Below, piece by piece: positions 6,916 through 15,305 of a stretch of 22,283 nt of DNA. The stretch is from UBA3103 sp002365855 (lineage in GTDB: Bacteria; Bacillota; Desulfotomaculia; Desulfotomaculales; Pelotomaculaceae): positions 1 to 22,283 of the forward strand of contig DAOURR010000039.1 in assembly GCA_030627625.1 (NCBI GenBank). The letters run 5' to 3'. The notes beneath the pieces are model-generated. The model searched no databases. It had not been told where the DNA came from and saw only the letters and a program-made list of their open reading frames with translations. A program made the position numbers and the translations under genes. Position 1 is the stretch's first letter, and each line of letters begins with the position of its first letter.

Positions 6916-8442
6916 TTATAAAATTGCCTTAATAATTTCTTCTTTTAAGCCGCTGTACTTTGCCAGCCAATTTTTTCGCTCGAGCCGGAGTTTTGAGACA
7001 CGCTGTTGATATTCCTCACGGGTGAAATAGTTAACCGGATTATATTCAGAAATATCCATCCCGGGCACTTCCTCAGGGACCTGGTATCCCCATTCAGGAT
7101 CTTTGCTCCACTTAATAGTTCCTCTTGCCAGCTCCTTCATGATGCCGGTTGAGACGCTTATCGGTATTTTTTTGCCCGGCTTAAACCCTCCTATACCTAT
7201 GCTGCCTGTGTTTAACAGGTAGCACTCCATATCCGGGTTCTTGTATAAAACGCTAAGCAGCCTGTTTCCTTCTTCCGACTCCCTGCCGATCATAAACGGG
7301 TTGGTTCCAACTTCACGTTTAGATTCGCCTGCGCGAGTAGGATCTCCAGCAGAAGTTTCGATTGATTCTCCCAGCATAAAATACGCTGCCGCCTGGGCAG
7401 AGTTCAGTTTCGCTACCACTGGAATAATATCATCACGCCTGGTTATAAAAATAATGCGGTTTGCTTTTTTCAAATCGACACTTTCATCAGTACCAGCCAC
7501 CTCACTGCGCAGGATTACTCCCCTGCCGTTCGAGGTAAGTTCAGTATTATCAAACAGGACGGTGCCGTCATCGAGGACCTTAACATTTTCAAGAATGGCG
7601 TTAGGCGATATAGCAGCATCGTAGAGCACTTTTTGAGAGGTATCAAGCCCCTCTGTTTTAATGTAAAAACCATTTTCGGTACCGTAGCAGTAACCTTTGG
7701 CATTCATCATCACTATATCATCCTGGCGTATGATAACCCGTTCCTCACCCACCAGATTGTGGTCGTGAATCGTTAATGTAGTTTTACCTGTACCGCTGAG
7801 TCCAAACATGATAAAACCGACATCTTCGACTATGCCTTTTGTGGTGCGGACCCTTAAGACTTTACTTCCGGCATGAAAACCTATACAGCACCTTTTTTTC
7901 CAGATATATAAGGCCATCCTTAAAAACGATTTTTTTACTTCACCAAAGTAATCTGTACCCAGGATATAAGTAACTGCCGCCTCGGGGTGAACAAAGACAA
8001 CCCTTTCCGGCCATTCTGGCACGTGTATAGTTGTCAGGTCCTGTTCCATTTTTTCTGGATTGGGATCAAACAGCATATTGCGCCACATCAATGGGATCCT
8101 GGCATATTCTTTGGTAATATAGAGCCTGCAGTTCAAGTTAAAATTAGGATGCTGTCCCATCTGGCGCTCCAGGCTGATTACCTCTCTTGTTTTGAGGTAA
8201 TCGTGCACTTTTAAAGCAATTTCCTTCTCTTTGGCGAGCGGCATTCCATTCTGGTCAACGCCAAGGTAGTCACCATCCAAAATAAAGGTGCTTTTTGCAC
8301 TGCGGTTCCTTACTTTTGACACAAAGCTGGCACTGCCGTAAATCGTCGTCTTTTCTTCCGCGCTGGCCATTTCCCTCAACTGGCTTATTGATGGGTTGAC
8401 GATTAAACGTGCGGCTTGGACAGGTTTGTTAAACGGATGCAT
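6916..8442 (-). CDS. pckA: Phosphoenolpyruvate carboxykinase (ATP-type, divergent subgroup)
   Basis: This 508-aa protein interconverts oxaloacetate + ATP and PEP + CO2 + ADP. The kinase P-loop is GLSGTGKT (214-221). Metal and substrate ligands appear in GTDYFGEVKKSF (Lys170/171) and GFHAGSK (His190). RSAK (47-50) corresponds to the substrate-binding RSPKDK of E. coli Pck. The classical ATP-PEPCK signature LIGDDEHGW is replaced by VIIRQDDIVMM (Asp241/Asp242 kept), and the C-terminal region has its own pattern (LGESIETSAGDPTRAGE). It is also shorter than the usual 520-540 aa. This suggests an outlying subgroup with the catalytic core intact. The start is ATG 8442, with GAGGAGG upstream. The gene is divergent from GAPDH; together they suggest a gluconeogenic role, which is inference. 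Confidence 0.9.
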   Translation of the reverse strand: MHPFNKPVQAARLIVNPSISQLREMASAEEKTTIYGSASFVSKVRNRSAKSTFILDGDYLGVDQNGMPLAKEKEIALKVHDYLKTREVISLERQMGQHPNFNLNCRLYITKEYARIPLMWRNMLFDPNPEKMEQDLTTIHVPEWPERVVFVHPEAAVTYILGTDYFGEVKKSFLRMALYIWKKRCCIGFHAGSKVLRVRTTKGIVEDVGFIMFGLSGTGKTTLTIHDHNLVGEERVIIRQDDIVMMNAKGYCYGTENGFYIKTEGLDTSQKVLYDAAISPNAILENVKVLDDGTVLFDNTELTSNGRGVILRSEVAGTDESVDLKKANRIIFITRRDDIIPVVAKLNSAQAAAYFMLGESIETSAGDPTRAGESKREVGTNPFMIGRESEEGNRLLSVLYKNPDMECYLLNTGSIGIGGFKPGKKIPISVSTGIMKELARGTIKWSKDPEWGYQVPEEVPGMDISEYNPVNYFTREEYQQRVSKLRLERKNWLAKYSGLKEEIIKAIL

Positions 8443-8491
8443 TCCGGAACCTCCTCTTAAGCTTTAAAAAACAATATAGCATTTTGAATCC

Positions 8492-8519
8492 AGTATACAG
8501 CATTTATCATAAATTTCAA
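8492..8519 (-). promoter_or_regulatory. SigA-type promoter of pckA
   Basis: On the minus strand, TTGAAA (8519-8514), a 16-nt spacer and TATACT (8497-8492) lie about 50 nt upstream of the pckA ATG. Confidence 0.7.
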
Positions 8520-8629
8520 TACTGTTTTCTGCTAATTTTTATACAGGTAAAAAGGCATCATTCCCAGTTTATTTAATATTTACAAGACCTGACGGTTGCG
8601 CGGCGGCCTTATTTTTTTTATTCCAGACT

Positions 8630-8657
8630 TTGATTGATCAGTCAGTAATATGATAAT
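8630..8657 (+). promoter_or_regulatory. Candidate gap promoter with overlapping palindromic operator
   Basis: TTGATT (8630-8635), a 16-nt spacer and GATAAT (8652-8657) form a moderate promoter. The 14-bp imperfect palindrome TGATTGATCAGTCA (8631-8644; symmetric except for one mismatched base pair, positions 4 and 11) overlaps the -35 and spacer, where a repressor would block RNA polymerase. Promoter and operator roles are inferred. Confidence 0.5.
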
Positions 8658-8771
8658 AAAACCAGACACGGTAATTTCTCCCTGGGATTATATCCGGATC
8701 TGTGTGGGTAGGATAAGATTAATATTGTTTAAGGATTAAGGACGGAATGATGTTTAAGGAGGAAATAACAC

Positions 8772-9782
8772 ATGGCTTTAAAAGTTGGCATTAACGGTTT
8801 TGGCCGGATTGGACGAAACGTCTTCAGGGCTTCAATGGACAGGGATGATCTAGAAATAGTCGCAGTAAATGACCTTACAAACGCCTGCACACTGGCACAC
8901 CTTCTGCAGTACGATTCTGTTCACGGTATTCTCAATGCAGACATTTACGCCAATAAAGAAAGGGAGTTCAGGGTCAACGGGAGAGATATCGAGGCATTTG
9001 CCATACCTGACCCGGGCGCCATACCCTGGGGGGATTATGGTGTCGAGGTAGTGATTGAATCCACCGGCCGTTTTACTGATCGCGACAGCGCCTCTAAGCA
9101 TCTGAAGGGAGGCGCCAGAAAGGTTGTTATCAGCGCCCCGGCTAAGAACGAGGACATAACCATAGTAATGGGCGTAAATGAGGATAAATACGATCCGGCA
9201 AAACACCAGATCATTTCTAATGCGTCATGCACAACCAATGGCCTGGCGCCTGTTGTTAAAATACTGCACAGGGAATTTGGTATAGTGCGAGGATTAATGA
9301 CCACTATTCACTCATATACGAACGACCAGCAGATCCTGGATCTGCCCCACAAGGACCTGCGCAGGGCGCGGGCTGCCGCCATGTCAATAATACCAACCAC
9401 TACGGGTGCGGCAAAAGCGGTAGCGCTGGTTATACCTGAACTTAAAGGAAAGCTCAACGGGCTGTCCATGCGCGTGCCAACTCCGAATGTTTCAATAGTG
9501 GACTTAGTGGCTGAATTGAACAGACAGGCCTCGGTTGAGGACATCAACAGCGCCTTAAAGGTCGCCGCCGAGGACGAACTGAAAGGGATACTGGCTTATT
9601 GTGAGCTGCCACTGGTGTCAAAGGATTACAATGGCAATCCAAACTCCTCCATCGTAGATGCCCTATCCACTATTGTCATAAAAGGCAATCTGGTAAAAGT
9701 AGTATCCTGGTACGATAATGAGTGGGGCTATTCAAACAGGATCGTAGACCTGGTAGCACATATCGGAAAAAGAGGGCTGTAA
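8772..9782 (+). CDS. gap: Glyceraldehyde-3-phosphate dehydrogenase, type I
   Basis: This 336-aa enzyme catalyses phosphorylating oxidation of glyceraldehyde-3-phosphate, or the reverse in gluconeogenesis. The Rossmann start is INGFGRIGRNVFRAS, with Asp34 in AVNDL indicating NAD preference. The catalytic signature is ASCTTNGLAP with Cys153; His180 lies in TTIHSYT, and the C-terminal WYDNEWGYSNR is intact. Length is normal. ATG 8772 follows AAGGAGGAAATAACAC, a near-ideal ribosome site. No pgk, tpi or other glycolytic gene follows, unlike many Firmicutes, and no cggR-like gene is in view. It ends only 2 bp from the convergent metF stop, with no clear terminator between them. Confidence 0.97.
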   Translation: MALKVGINGFGRIGRNVFRASMDRDDLEIVAVNDLTNACTLAHLLQYDSVHGILNADIYANKEREFRVNGRDIEAFAIPDPGAIPWGDYGVEVVIESTGRFTDRDSASKHLKGGARKVVISAPAKNEDITIVMGVNEDKYDPAKHQIISNASCTTNGLAPVVKILHREFGIVRGLMTTIHSYTNDQQILDLPHKDLRRARAAAMSIIPTTTGAAKAVALVIPELKGKLNGLSMRVPTPNVSIVDLVAELNRQASVEDINSALKVAAEDELKGILAYCELPLVSKDYNGNPNSSIVDALSTIVIKGNLVKVVSWYDNEWGYSNRIVDLVAHIGKRGL

Positions 9783-9784
9783 AT

Positions 9785-10708
9785 CTACTCCATATGTGGG
9801 GAGATTCCCGCCTGGCGCACGATATGAGGCACTATTTCTTCCCGGGCTATGGCCATTATGTGAAATCCTGATATGCCCCTGATGTGATCTTTAATGTATT
9901 TGATCTGTTCAATACAAATAGAAATACCTTCAACTTCTTGATCTTCCGCGTTTTTTAAGCGCTGAATTATTTCATCCGGAATGATCATCCCGGATACATT
10001 GGCTTGTATATATTTAGCCACGCGCAAGTTCCTGAGCGGCCCAACACCAGCCAGGATATACGCTCTTTCATGAAGACCGCGCTCAACGCACATTTCCATA
10101 AAGCGGGAGAAACGCTCCAGATCATAAATACACTGGGTCTGAATAAACTCAGCCCCGGCGTTTATTTTTTTCTCCAGTCGATCCACCCGGAACTCAAAAG
10201 GGTCGGCGAAAGGGTTGGCCACAGCGCCAATAAAGAACCTGGGCTCGTATTCCTTTAACTCCTCGCCGGAGAAAAAATTTTTTTCGTCCCGCATCCGCCT
10301 TACCAGCTGTACCATTTGAATGGAATCCAAGTCATACACATTTTTGGATGACGGGTGATTGCCAAACATCTGGTGATCGCCTGTAAGACACAGTAGATTT
10401 CTAATCCCCAGGCTATAGGCGCCAAGCAGGTCGCTCTGGATGGCAATCCTGTTCCGGTCCCGGCAGGTCATCTGTACTATAGGCTCCAGGCCACTGCTGA
10501 GAACGTGCACACCGGCGGCAATACTGGACATCCTTACAACCGCGGTCTGGCAGTCGGTGACATTAGCCGCAGTTACGTCGCCCTTCAGCAAGCGGGCGTG
10601 GTTGATGACCTGAGCTGGCGAGGAATGCTTGGGCGGCCCTATTTCAGCAGTGACCGCCAGTTTGCCGCCCTTAAGGGTTTCCTCCAGTACGCAATTCCCT
10701 GATATCAT
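9785..10708 (-). CDS. metF: Methylenetetrahydrofolate reductase, MetF subunit
   Basis: This 307-aa TIM-barrel flavoprotein reduces 5,10-methylene-THF to 5-methyl-THF. TAEIGPPK (20-27) holds the catalytic glutamate position (Glu22). TCRDRNR (81-87) is the conserved folate/FAD strand, Asp111 lies in LTGDH, and FIQTQ (188-192) matches the family motif. It is last in the acs-met operon. Its ATG overlaps the metV stop as ATGA, indicating translational coupling. In acetogens MetF works with the zinc/FeS protein MetV, the gene just upstream. The stop codon is TAG. No NADH-binding partner or Hdr/Mvh electron-transfer gene adjoins it here, so the electron donor cannot be deduced. Confidence 0.93.
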   Translation of the reverse strand: MISGNCVLEETLKGGKLAVTAEIGPPKHSSPAQVINHARLLKGDVTAANVTDCQTAVVRMSSIAAGVHVLSSGLEPIVQMTCRDRNRIAIQSDLLGAYSLGIRNLLCLTGDHQMFGNHPSSKNVYDLDSIQMVQLVRRMRDEKNFFSGEELKEYEPRFFIGAVANPFADPFEFRVDRLEKKINAGAEFIQTQCIYDLERFSRFMEMCVERGLHERAYILAGVGPLRNLRVAKYIQANVSGMIIPDEIIQRLKNAEDQEVEGISICIEQIKYIKDHIRGISGFHIMAIAREEIVPHIVRQAGISPHME

Positions 10709-11376
10709 CTAATAACCACGTCCTCCCTGGTCATCCTGCGCGGTCCCCCGTCTCGGGACTTTGACCAGTCTTTCAGCGGCATTACCTTTTTTAATAATTC
10801 TAGTTGACCGAGCGCCTTCATGCGGTCATGGATAAGCTGCCAGGCGCAGTCCGTATCTTTGTCTATTTCACATCTTCCATTTTGAGAACCGCCGCAGGGA
10901 CCATTCAGAATGCTCTTGGAGCAGCGTATTACTGGACAGATACCACCGGTCAAGTGCAGAATACAATCTCCACAGAGTCCGCAGCGCTCTTCCCAGACAC
11001 CGTGTTTCTTAGAGCCACCGGCAAACTTTGTGTTCATTGCCGGAACAATGTATTTATCCTGGTATCTTTCAGCCAGGTACTGAGGTCCCACGCCACAGGC
11101 CAGGGATACTACCACATCGAAGTCTTTGACAAGATCCTGCAGTGAGTCAATGAATTCAGGATCGCACTGGCGGGTAATTGTTGAGGTGACTATTTCAATT
11201 GGCCTTCCCTCGATCCTGCGTTTGATTCTCAGCGCGCTGGCTAATATCTGTGTTTCTTTTTCCCCGCCGGACAGACAAACGGTTACACAGCCACCACATC
11301 CCAGCAGTAGAAGACTGTCATAATTATCAACCAGCTCAGCGATTTCCGAGATGGGCTTTTGCTCGGCTATGATCAA
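10705..11376 (-). CDS. metV: MetV, cysteine-rich partner of methylenetetrahydrofolate reductase
   Basis: This 223-aa protein of the MTHFR_C (PF12225-like) family has two cysteine groups. The N-terminal one is CGGCVTVC (27, 30, 34). The C-terminal one is CGLCGDC...CPVIRC...CGG...C (132, 135, 138, 147, 152, 161, 169) plus Cys177, suited to a zinc site and one or two Fe-S clusters. Known MetV proteins form a complex with MetF and relay electrons to its flavin. The start is TTG 11376, with AAGGTGG 7 nt upstream; no ATG is available in frame nearby. The last four bases overlap metF. The 71-nt gap to acsE has no terminator, so it should be cotranscribed with the acs genes. Confidence 0.9.
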   Translation of the reverse strand: MIIAEQKPISEIAELVDNYDSLLLLGCGGCVTVCLSGGEKETQILASALRIKRRIEGRPIEIVTSTITRQCDPEFIDSLQDLVKDFDVVVSLACGVGPQYLAERYQDKYIVPAMNTKFAGGSKKHGVWEERCGLCGDCILHLTGGICPVIRCSKSILNGPCGGSQNGRCEIDKDTDCAWQLIHDRMKALGQLELLKKVMPLKDWSKSRDGGPRRMTREDVVIR

Positions 11377-11447
11377 TTCTGCACCACCTTGATCTTATAA
11401 ATATGCGGCAACACAACCATTAAATAAAACCGGAGAATCAGGACACG

Positions 11448-12266
11448 TTAACGCTGCCTGAATGTCTTGACAAAAGAGTCACAATAAATATCCTTATTTA
11501 ACAGCACCCTGGCTGCCGCCGCAGCTTCAACCAGCATATCGTCCTGGATATCTACGATAGCAGAATCCAAACCTGCGGTCATGCACATGACCAGAAAAGT
11601 CCGGTTGAGCAGGCGTCTTTCTGAGCATCGCTGCGACACGTTAGACAGACCTAAAACGGTCCTTGGCGCCGGTTCAGCCAGGAATTTAATCTGACGTATC
11701 GCTTCTATAACTTCTGGGCTATGGTCCTGAGCAACATTAACCGGAAGGGCGAGCGGATCAATATACAAGTCCTGCAGCGCTAAGCCGTGCATATCAGCAT
11801 TGACTACCAGCTCCATGGCCAGAGCGGCACGGGCGGAAGAATCTTTTGGAACACCCTGTTCATTCATCGCCAGCCCAATGATTTTAGCTTTGTATTTTAA
11901 GGCCATGGGAAAATAAATATCCATCTTCCACTGATCCGCACTGGTAGAGTTGATCATAGCACAGCCACGGTGCACAACCAGGCCGGCCTCTATGGCGTCA
12001 GGATTGGTTGAGTCAAGACAGCAGGGTAGTTTGCTGGCAGATTGAGCAGTCCTGACAAGCCACTCCATTATGGCTGGCTGCTCTTCTTTTGGCACTGCAG
12101 GGCCAGTGTTGATATCAAGCCAGTGAGCGCCTTTTTCAGTCTGTAACCTGGCCCAGTGGATTATCGGACCAGGGTCCCTGGCCAGGATCGCTTCCCTGAT
12201 ATCTTTAAACATCCCGTTTATATGTTCACCAATTAGTTCTATGCCTTTCAACCTCCTTAAAATCAA
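11448..12266 (-). CDS. acsE: Methyl-THF:corrinoid iron-sulfur protein methyltransferase
   Basis: This TIM-barrel pterin-binding (DHPS-like) enzyme moves the methyl group of methyl-THF to cob(I)amide of the AcsCD corrinoid protein. Family landmarks are IGEHINGMF near the start, CLDSTNPDAIEAG, MINSTSAD, LYIDPLALPVN, GLSNVSQRC and a final CDSFVKTF. The start is odd. The maximal frame begins at TTG 12266 (272 aa) without a ribosome site. A perfect AAGGAGG (12252-12258) directly abuts TTG 12251 and lies 9 nt before ATA 12242, which is exactly where homologues have their initiator Met (Moorella MeTr, 262 aa; 264 aa here from ATA). I give the maximal frame but think initiation is at or near 12242. 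Neighbours acsD upstream and metV downstream fit the role. Confidence 0.93.
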   Translation of the reverse strand: MILRRLKGIELIGEHINGMFKDIREAILARDPGPIIHWARLQTEKGAHWLDINTGPAVPKEEQPAIMEWLVRTAQSASKLPCCLDSTNPDAIEAGLVVHRGCAMINSTSADQWKMDIYFPMALKYKAKIIGLAMNEQGVPKDSSARAALAMELVVNADMHGLALQDLYIDPLALPVNVAQDHSPEVIEAIRQIKFLAEPAPRTVLGLSNVSQRCSERRLLNRTFLVMCMTAGLDSAIVDIQDDMLVEAAAAARVLLNKDIYCDSFVKTFRQR

Positions 12267-12329
12267 CTATAATGCTTACATGCTGGTTAGAGCAACCGTT
12301 GCAAAGTTATCAGCCTTAATTCAGCAGAC

Positions 12330-13274
12330 CTAATATGAGTTAGGCTTCATCAAGGCTAAAATGTGTTCGTTAAACTGCTTTAGCGTCTCAGGGTGACGCA
12401 GGACAAAGATTGAACCTCCTGCCAGCGCGAGACTGGCAGCTGTGACTGTCTCCCAAAGGATAGCACGCCGGGTCTGGGCGCCCCATTCTTCCTTTTGCTC
12501 CGTCCTAGCTTCCCGGGTTTTCCAGGTTTCCTGACCGACAAAACAGATAATGGGAGCCGATAGCATTTTATCTCCACCTAACGCTCCAAGACGAGAGCGT
12601 TCAATAATTGAATAAGCGTACTCCAAGCCGTAACCCAGTGCCCCTACCAGTGGGTCCATAGCGATCCGGTTTAGGGGCAGGTCTAATTCGCTGATTAATA
12701 TATTGAGCTGCTTGGCCAGGTTTATGTCCAGGGGACTTGTCGCGATAAGGTTGTGCCCGTGAAGCATGCAGGCCTCGGTGATGGCCTGATAGTTGTTTGC
12801 AGTTGCACACCCCAGTAGCGCATTGTATCCAGAAATTGCTTCCCCAACTGCCTGAAGCGTCTGAACATCTTTTTCCTCAACACCGCACCCTGTTATAATA
12901 AGAGGAACTCTTACAGCTTCCGCCACCGCTCTGACCGTCGCCGCAACCTCCAGGGGTGAAGCGTTCCTGCCCTCAGGATTTGCGCTGGCTGTCTTCAGGC
13001 AAACCATGTCGGCGCCGTAATCTTCACATTTTTTAGCCCAGGCCACCGGGTTGTCCAGAACACCCTCAAACTGCGCTTTTATTGCTTCCGGCCAGTCCGT
13101 TGGTTCAACATCCCATATCTCAAGGGCTGCAACAGGCCTGTTAGCCATTTCCCCTTCAAAGTGATGAAAAGGGAGGGTGTTGTCGCCACCTGCTATTACG
13201 GCCCACGGATCCTGCCCAATAACCATCTCAAGAACCCTGCCGGGCCATTTTTCCTTAGCTAACTTTAAAGTCAT
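12330..13274 (-). CDS. acsD: Corrinoid/iron-sulfur protein small subunit (CODH/ACS delta)
   Basis: This 314-aa TIM-barrel subunit with AcsC forms the corrinoid protein that carries the methyl group to acetyl-CoA synthase. Recognisable stretches are LPFHHFEGE, WAKKCEDYGADMVCLK, SPLDINLAKQLNILI, MDPLVGALGYGLEYAYSI and LGALGGDKML, the usual AcsD pattern. It lacks Fe-S cysteine motifs, as expected. The longest frame would begin at GTG 13307. I choose ATG 13274 because GAGAGGGG sits 7 nt upstream and the product then matches family length. The stop codon is TAG. Gaps of 63 nt to acsE and 81 nt to acsV without terminators support a single operon. Confidence 0.94.
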   Translation of the reverse strand: MTLKLAKEKWPGRVLEMVIGQDPWAVIAGGDNTLPFHHFEGEMANRPVAALEIWDVEPTDWPEAIKAQFEGVLDNPVAWAKKCEDYGADMVCLKTASANPEGRNASPLEVAATVRAVAEAVRVPLIITGCGVEEKDVQTLQAVGEAISGYNALLGCATANNYQAITEACMLHGHNLIATSPLDINLAKQLNILISELDLPLNRIAMDPLVGALGYGLEYAYSIIERSRLGALGGDKMLSAPIICFVGQETWKTREARTEQKEEWGAQTRRAILWETVTAASLALAGGSIFVLRHPETLKQFNEHILALMKPNSY

Positions 13275-13355
13275 GCTTCGTCCCCTCTCAACAGATAAAC
13301 TATACACCGCAGCACATTTAAAATAAAAGCGGCCTGTTCCTCCCTAAATACCACG

Positions 13356-15272
13356 TTATTGGACTGAAGGAAACAATCCTATGTCTGTATGAGGTATAAA
13401 AAGGGCTGATATAAACTCTTCCATAAAAATATTTCCTTCGCTGAGTTCCAGATAAGTAGTTTTTTTAGCAATTTCTTCAAGCTGGCGCCTGGCCTGTCTG
13501 GATAAAAGACCCATCCTCGCCCCTTTTAAAGAACTGTTGCCTACATAAGTGTACTTTTCCAGTGGAATATCCGGAAACAGCCCGATACTGACTGCTTCCA
13601 CTATATTAATATACCTGCCAAAACCACCCGCTATCACAACCCGGTCTATAGCTTCAACCTTCAAGTCGATAGACTTGAGCATGCTGCGAATACCGGCATA
13701 TACCGCCGCCTTAGACCGAATTATGTTTTTTATTTCGATTTCAGAGATAGTGATATCTTTACAGATACCTACCTCACCTGACCAGGCCAGCACAAACTCT
13801 ATACCCTCTCCATTATCCCGTACGCGGGGCGTCCCTGCTTCTTTTAGAAAGCTGCCGCTGCGATCGATAACACCTGCTTTGTAAAGCCAGGAAATACAGT
13901 CGATTAGGCCGGAGCCACAGATACCTGCCGGTGGTGCTCCTCCAACAGTCGCGTAAGACACTTCAGAACCATCCCGTGAAATTCTAACCTTTTCAATGGC
14001 CCCCTGCATGGCCCTCATCCCATGCCTGATACCGCCCCCCTCAAAAGCGGGACCTGCCGAGCAGGCACAGGCAACCAGCCAATCTTTATTGCCTAAAACC
14101 ATTTCTCCATTGGTGCCGATATCAATAAAAAGGGTCAGCTCATCTGCCTGCGCCATGCCAGACACTAAAATCCCGGAAGTGATATCACCGCCAACATATC
14201 CAGAGACTCCGGGTATGCTCTGAACCCATGCCCCTGGATGGATTTTTAGTCCTACATCGGATGCCCTTATCGCCGGGATATTATTAGCTACAGGAATATA
14301 AGGCTCCAGCCTGATATTGGCAGGATTTAAACCCAGTAAAAGGTGGACCATCGTCGTGTTGCCGGAACAGGCTGCAGCCCTGATGTCTGCTGGTTCTATT
14401 TTTTCTCTGCCGCACAATTCCTCAATGAGGTTGTTAATAGTATCTATAACCGCTTTTTGCAAATCGCCCAGGCGGTCAGGGTGTTCCCCAACACTGATAA
14501 TCCTGGAAATCACATCGTCTCCATATACCGCCTGGCGGTTATAGGTGCCCTTCACAGCCAAAGTCCGGCCGTTGTTCAGGTCAACCAGCATTGCCGCTAC
14601 TGTTGTTGTCCCTACATCCACGGCAAGTCCAAGATGCTTGTCAGCAGCGGGTCCCGGCTCAACCCTGTTTATTTCAACTGGCTGCAAACCTAAACCTTCA
14701 GCCAGGGAAACAGTTACCCTCCACCCGCTTTTCCTCAATACTTCCGGTAATATCTTCAAGACATCCAGTGTTGGCTGCAAAAATTCTATACCAGTTTCCC
14801 TGCGGATTGTCCTCAGCAACCTGCCGAGGTCGTCCTCCGTATCACCAAGGGTGGGCTGCGGCACTTCGAGAGTTATCCTGTTGTACATAGGAACACTGCA
14901 TTCTTCATCAGTAAAGTTCGGGTCATCTATTAAAAACTCGACCTCGTCCCCTTCCGAACCGTCAAGCAAAACAACCCTCTGCTCCGCAAGCTTGGACTCT
15001 AAAGGAATGTCAACAACCAGGCTGCTTTTCGGAACACACTGACATGCCAGTACAAATCCCTGCTTTTTCTCATCATCGCTTAACATGCCGCTTGATACCG
15101 GACTTGCCTGTCCTTCCCTGATTCTGACCTTACAACCGCCACAAGTTCCCTGTCCCCCGCAGGATGCATCCAAGAGAATGCCTGCCCGGGTTATCGCCTG
15201 TAGAAGGTTCTCGTTCCGGTCAATTGTTACATGCTTATTTTCAGGGTAGATATGCACGTGTAATTTTGGCAT
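13356..15272 (-). CDS. acsV: Reductive activator of corrinoid protein (RACo), ferredoxin-ASKHA fusion
   Basis: This 638-aa protein re-reduces inactive Co(II) of the corrinoid protein to Co(I), driven by ATP. An N-terminal [2Fe-2S] ferredoxin domain has Cys38, Cys44 and Cys47 (CGGQGTCGGC) plus a fourth ligand at Cys77 or Cys79. A linker spans about 90-205. The C-terminal ASKHA ATPase region (DUF4445 type) begins with AVDVGTTT (217-224), has the second phosphate motif FIDIGTNGE and adenosine motif VVIAGGFGRY, and CSAGPAFEGGG. It sits between acsC and acsD, the genes for its target, matching the layout known from Carboxydothermus and relatives. ATG 15272 has a modest AAAGG site. Length is typical for RACo. 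The same family also activates methyltransferase corrinoid proteins; position points to AcsCD. Confidence 0.93.
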   Translation of the reverse strand: MPKLHVHIYPENKHVTIDRNENLLQAITRAGILLDASCGGQGTCGGCKVRIREGQASPVSSGMLSDDEKKQGFVLACQCVPKSSLVVDIPLESKLAEQRVVLLDGSEGDEVEFLIDDPNFTDEECSVPMYNRITLEVPQPTLGDTEDDLGRLLRTIRRETGIEFLQPTLDVLKILPEVLRKSGWRVTVSLAEGLGLQPVEINRVEPGPAADKHLGLAVDVGTTTVAAMLVDLNNGRTLAVKGTYNRQAVYGDDVISRIISVGEHPDRLGDLQKAVIDTINNLIEELCGREKIEPADIRAAACSGNTTMVHLLLGLNPANIRLEPYIPVANNIPAIRASDVGLKIHPGAWVQSIPGVSGYVGGDITSGILVSGMAQADELTLFIDIGTNGEMVLGNKDWLVACACSAGPAFEGGGIRHGMRAMQGAIEKVRISRDGSEVSYATVGGAPPAGICGSGLIDCISWLYKAGVIDRSGSFLKEAGTPRVRDNGEGIEFVLAWSGEVGICKDITISEIEIKNIIRSKAAVYAGIRSMLKSIDLKVEAIDRVVIAGGFGRYINIVEAVSIGLFPDIPLEKYTYVGNSSLKGARMGLLSRQARRQLEEIAKKTTYLELSEGNIFMEEFISALFIPHTDIGLFPSVQ

Positions 15273-15305
15273 AAGGATGAACCTTTCAATGTTGAGAATA
15301 TATCT

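Larger units (their letters stand above)
8443..8771. other. Divergent pckA-gap intergenic region
   Basis: This 329-bp gap has no coding potential that I can support. It holds the minus-strand pckA promoter, the plus-strand gap promoter with an overlapping imperfect palindrome, and a gap leader of about 105 nt. I see no strong intrinsic terminator; the GC-rich stretch near 8593-8608 followed by T8 does not form a convincing stem. Confidence 0.6.

Noticed and set aside
8593..8621. GC-rich stretch followed by T8 as an intrinsic terminator before gap
   Set aside because: I could not build a stable stem of more than four pairs next to the T-run, and no plus-strand gene precedes it.
14545..15042. 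165-codon plus-strand frame opposite acsV
   Set aside because: The minus-strand RACo protein is unambiguous over the same bases. The plus frame is a codon-bias shadow rich in Ser and Pro.
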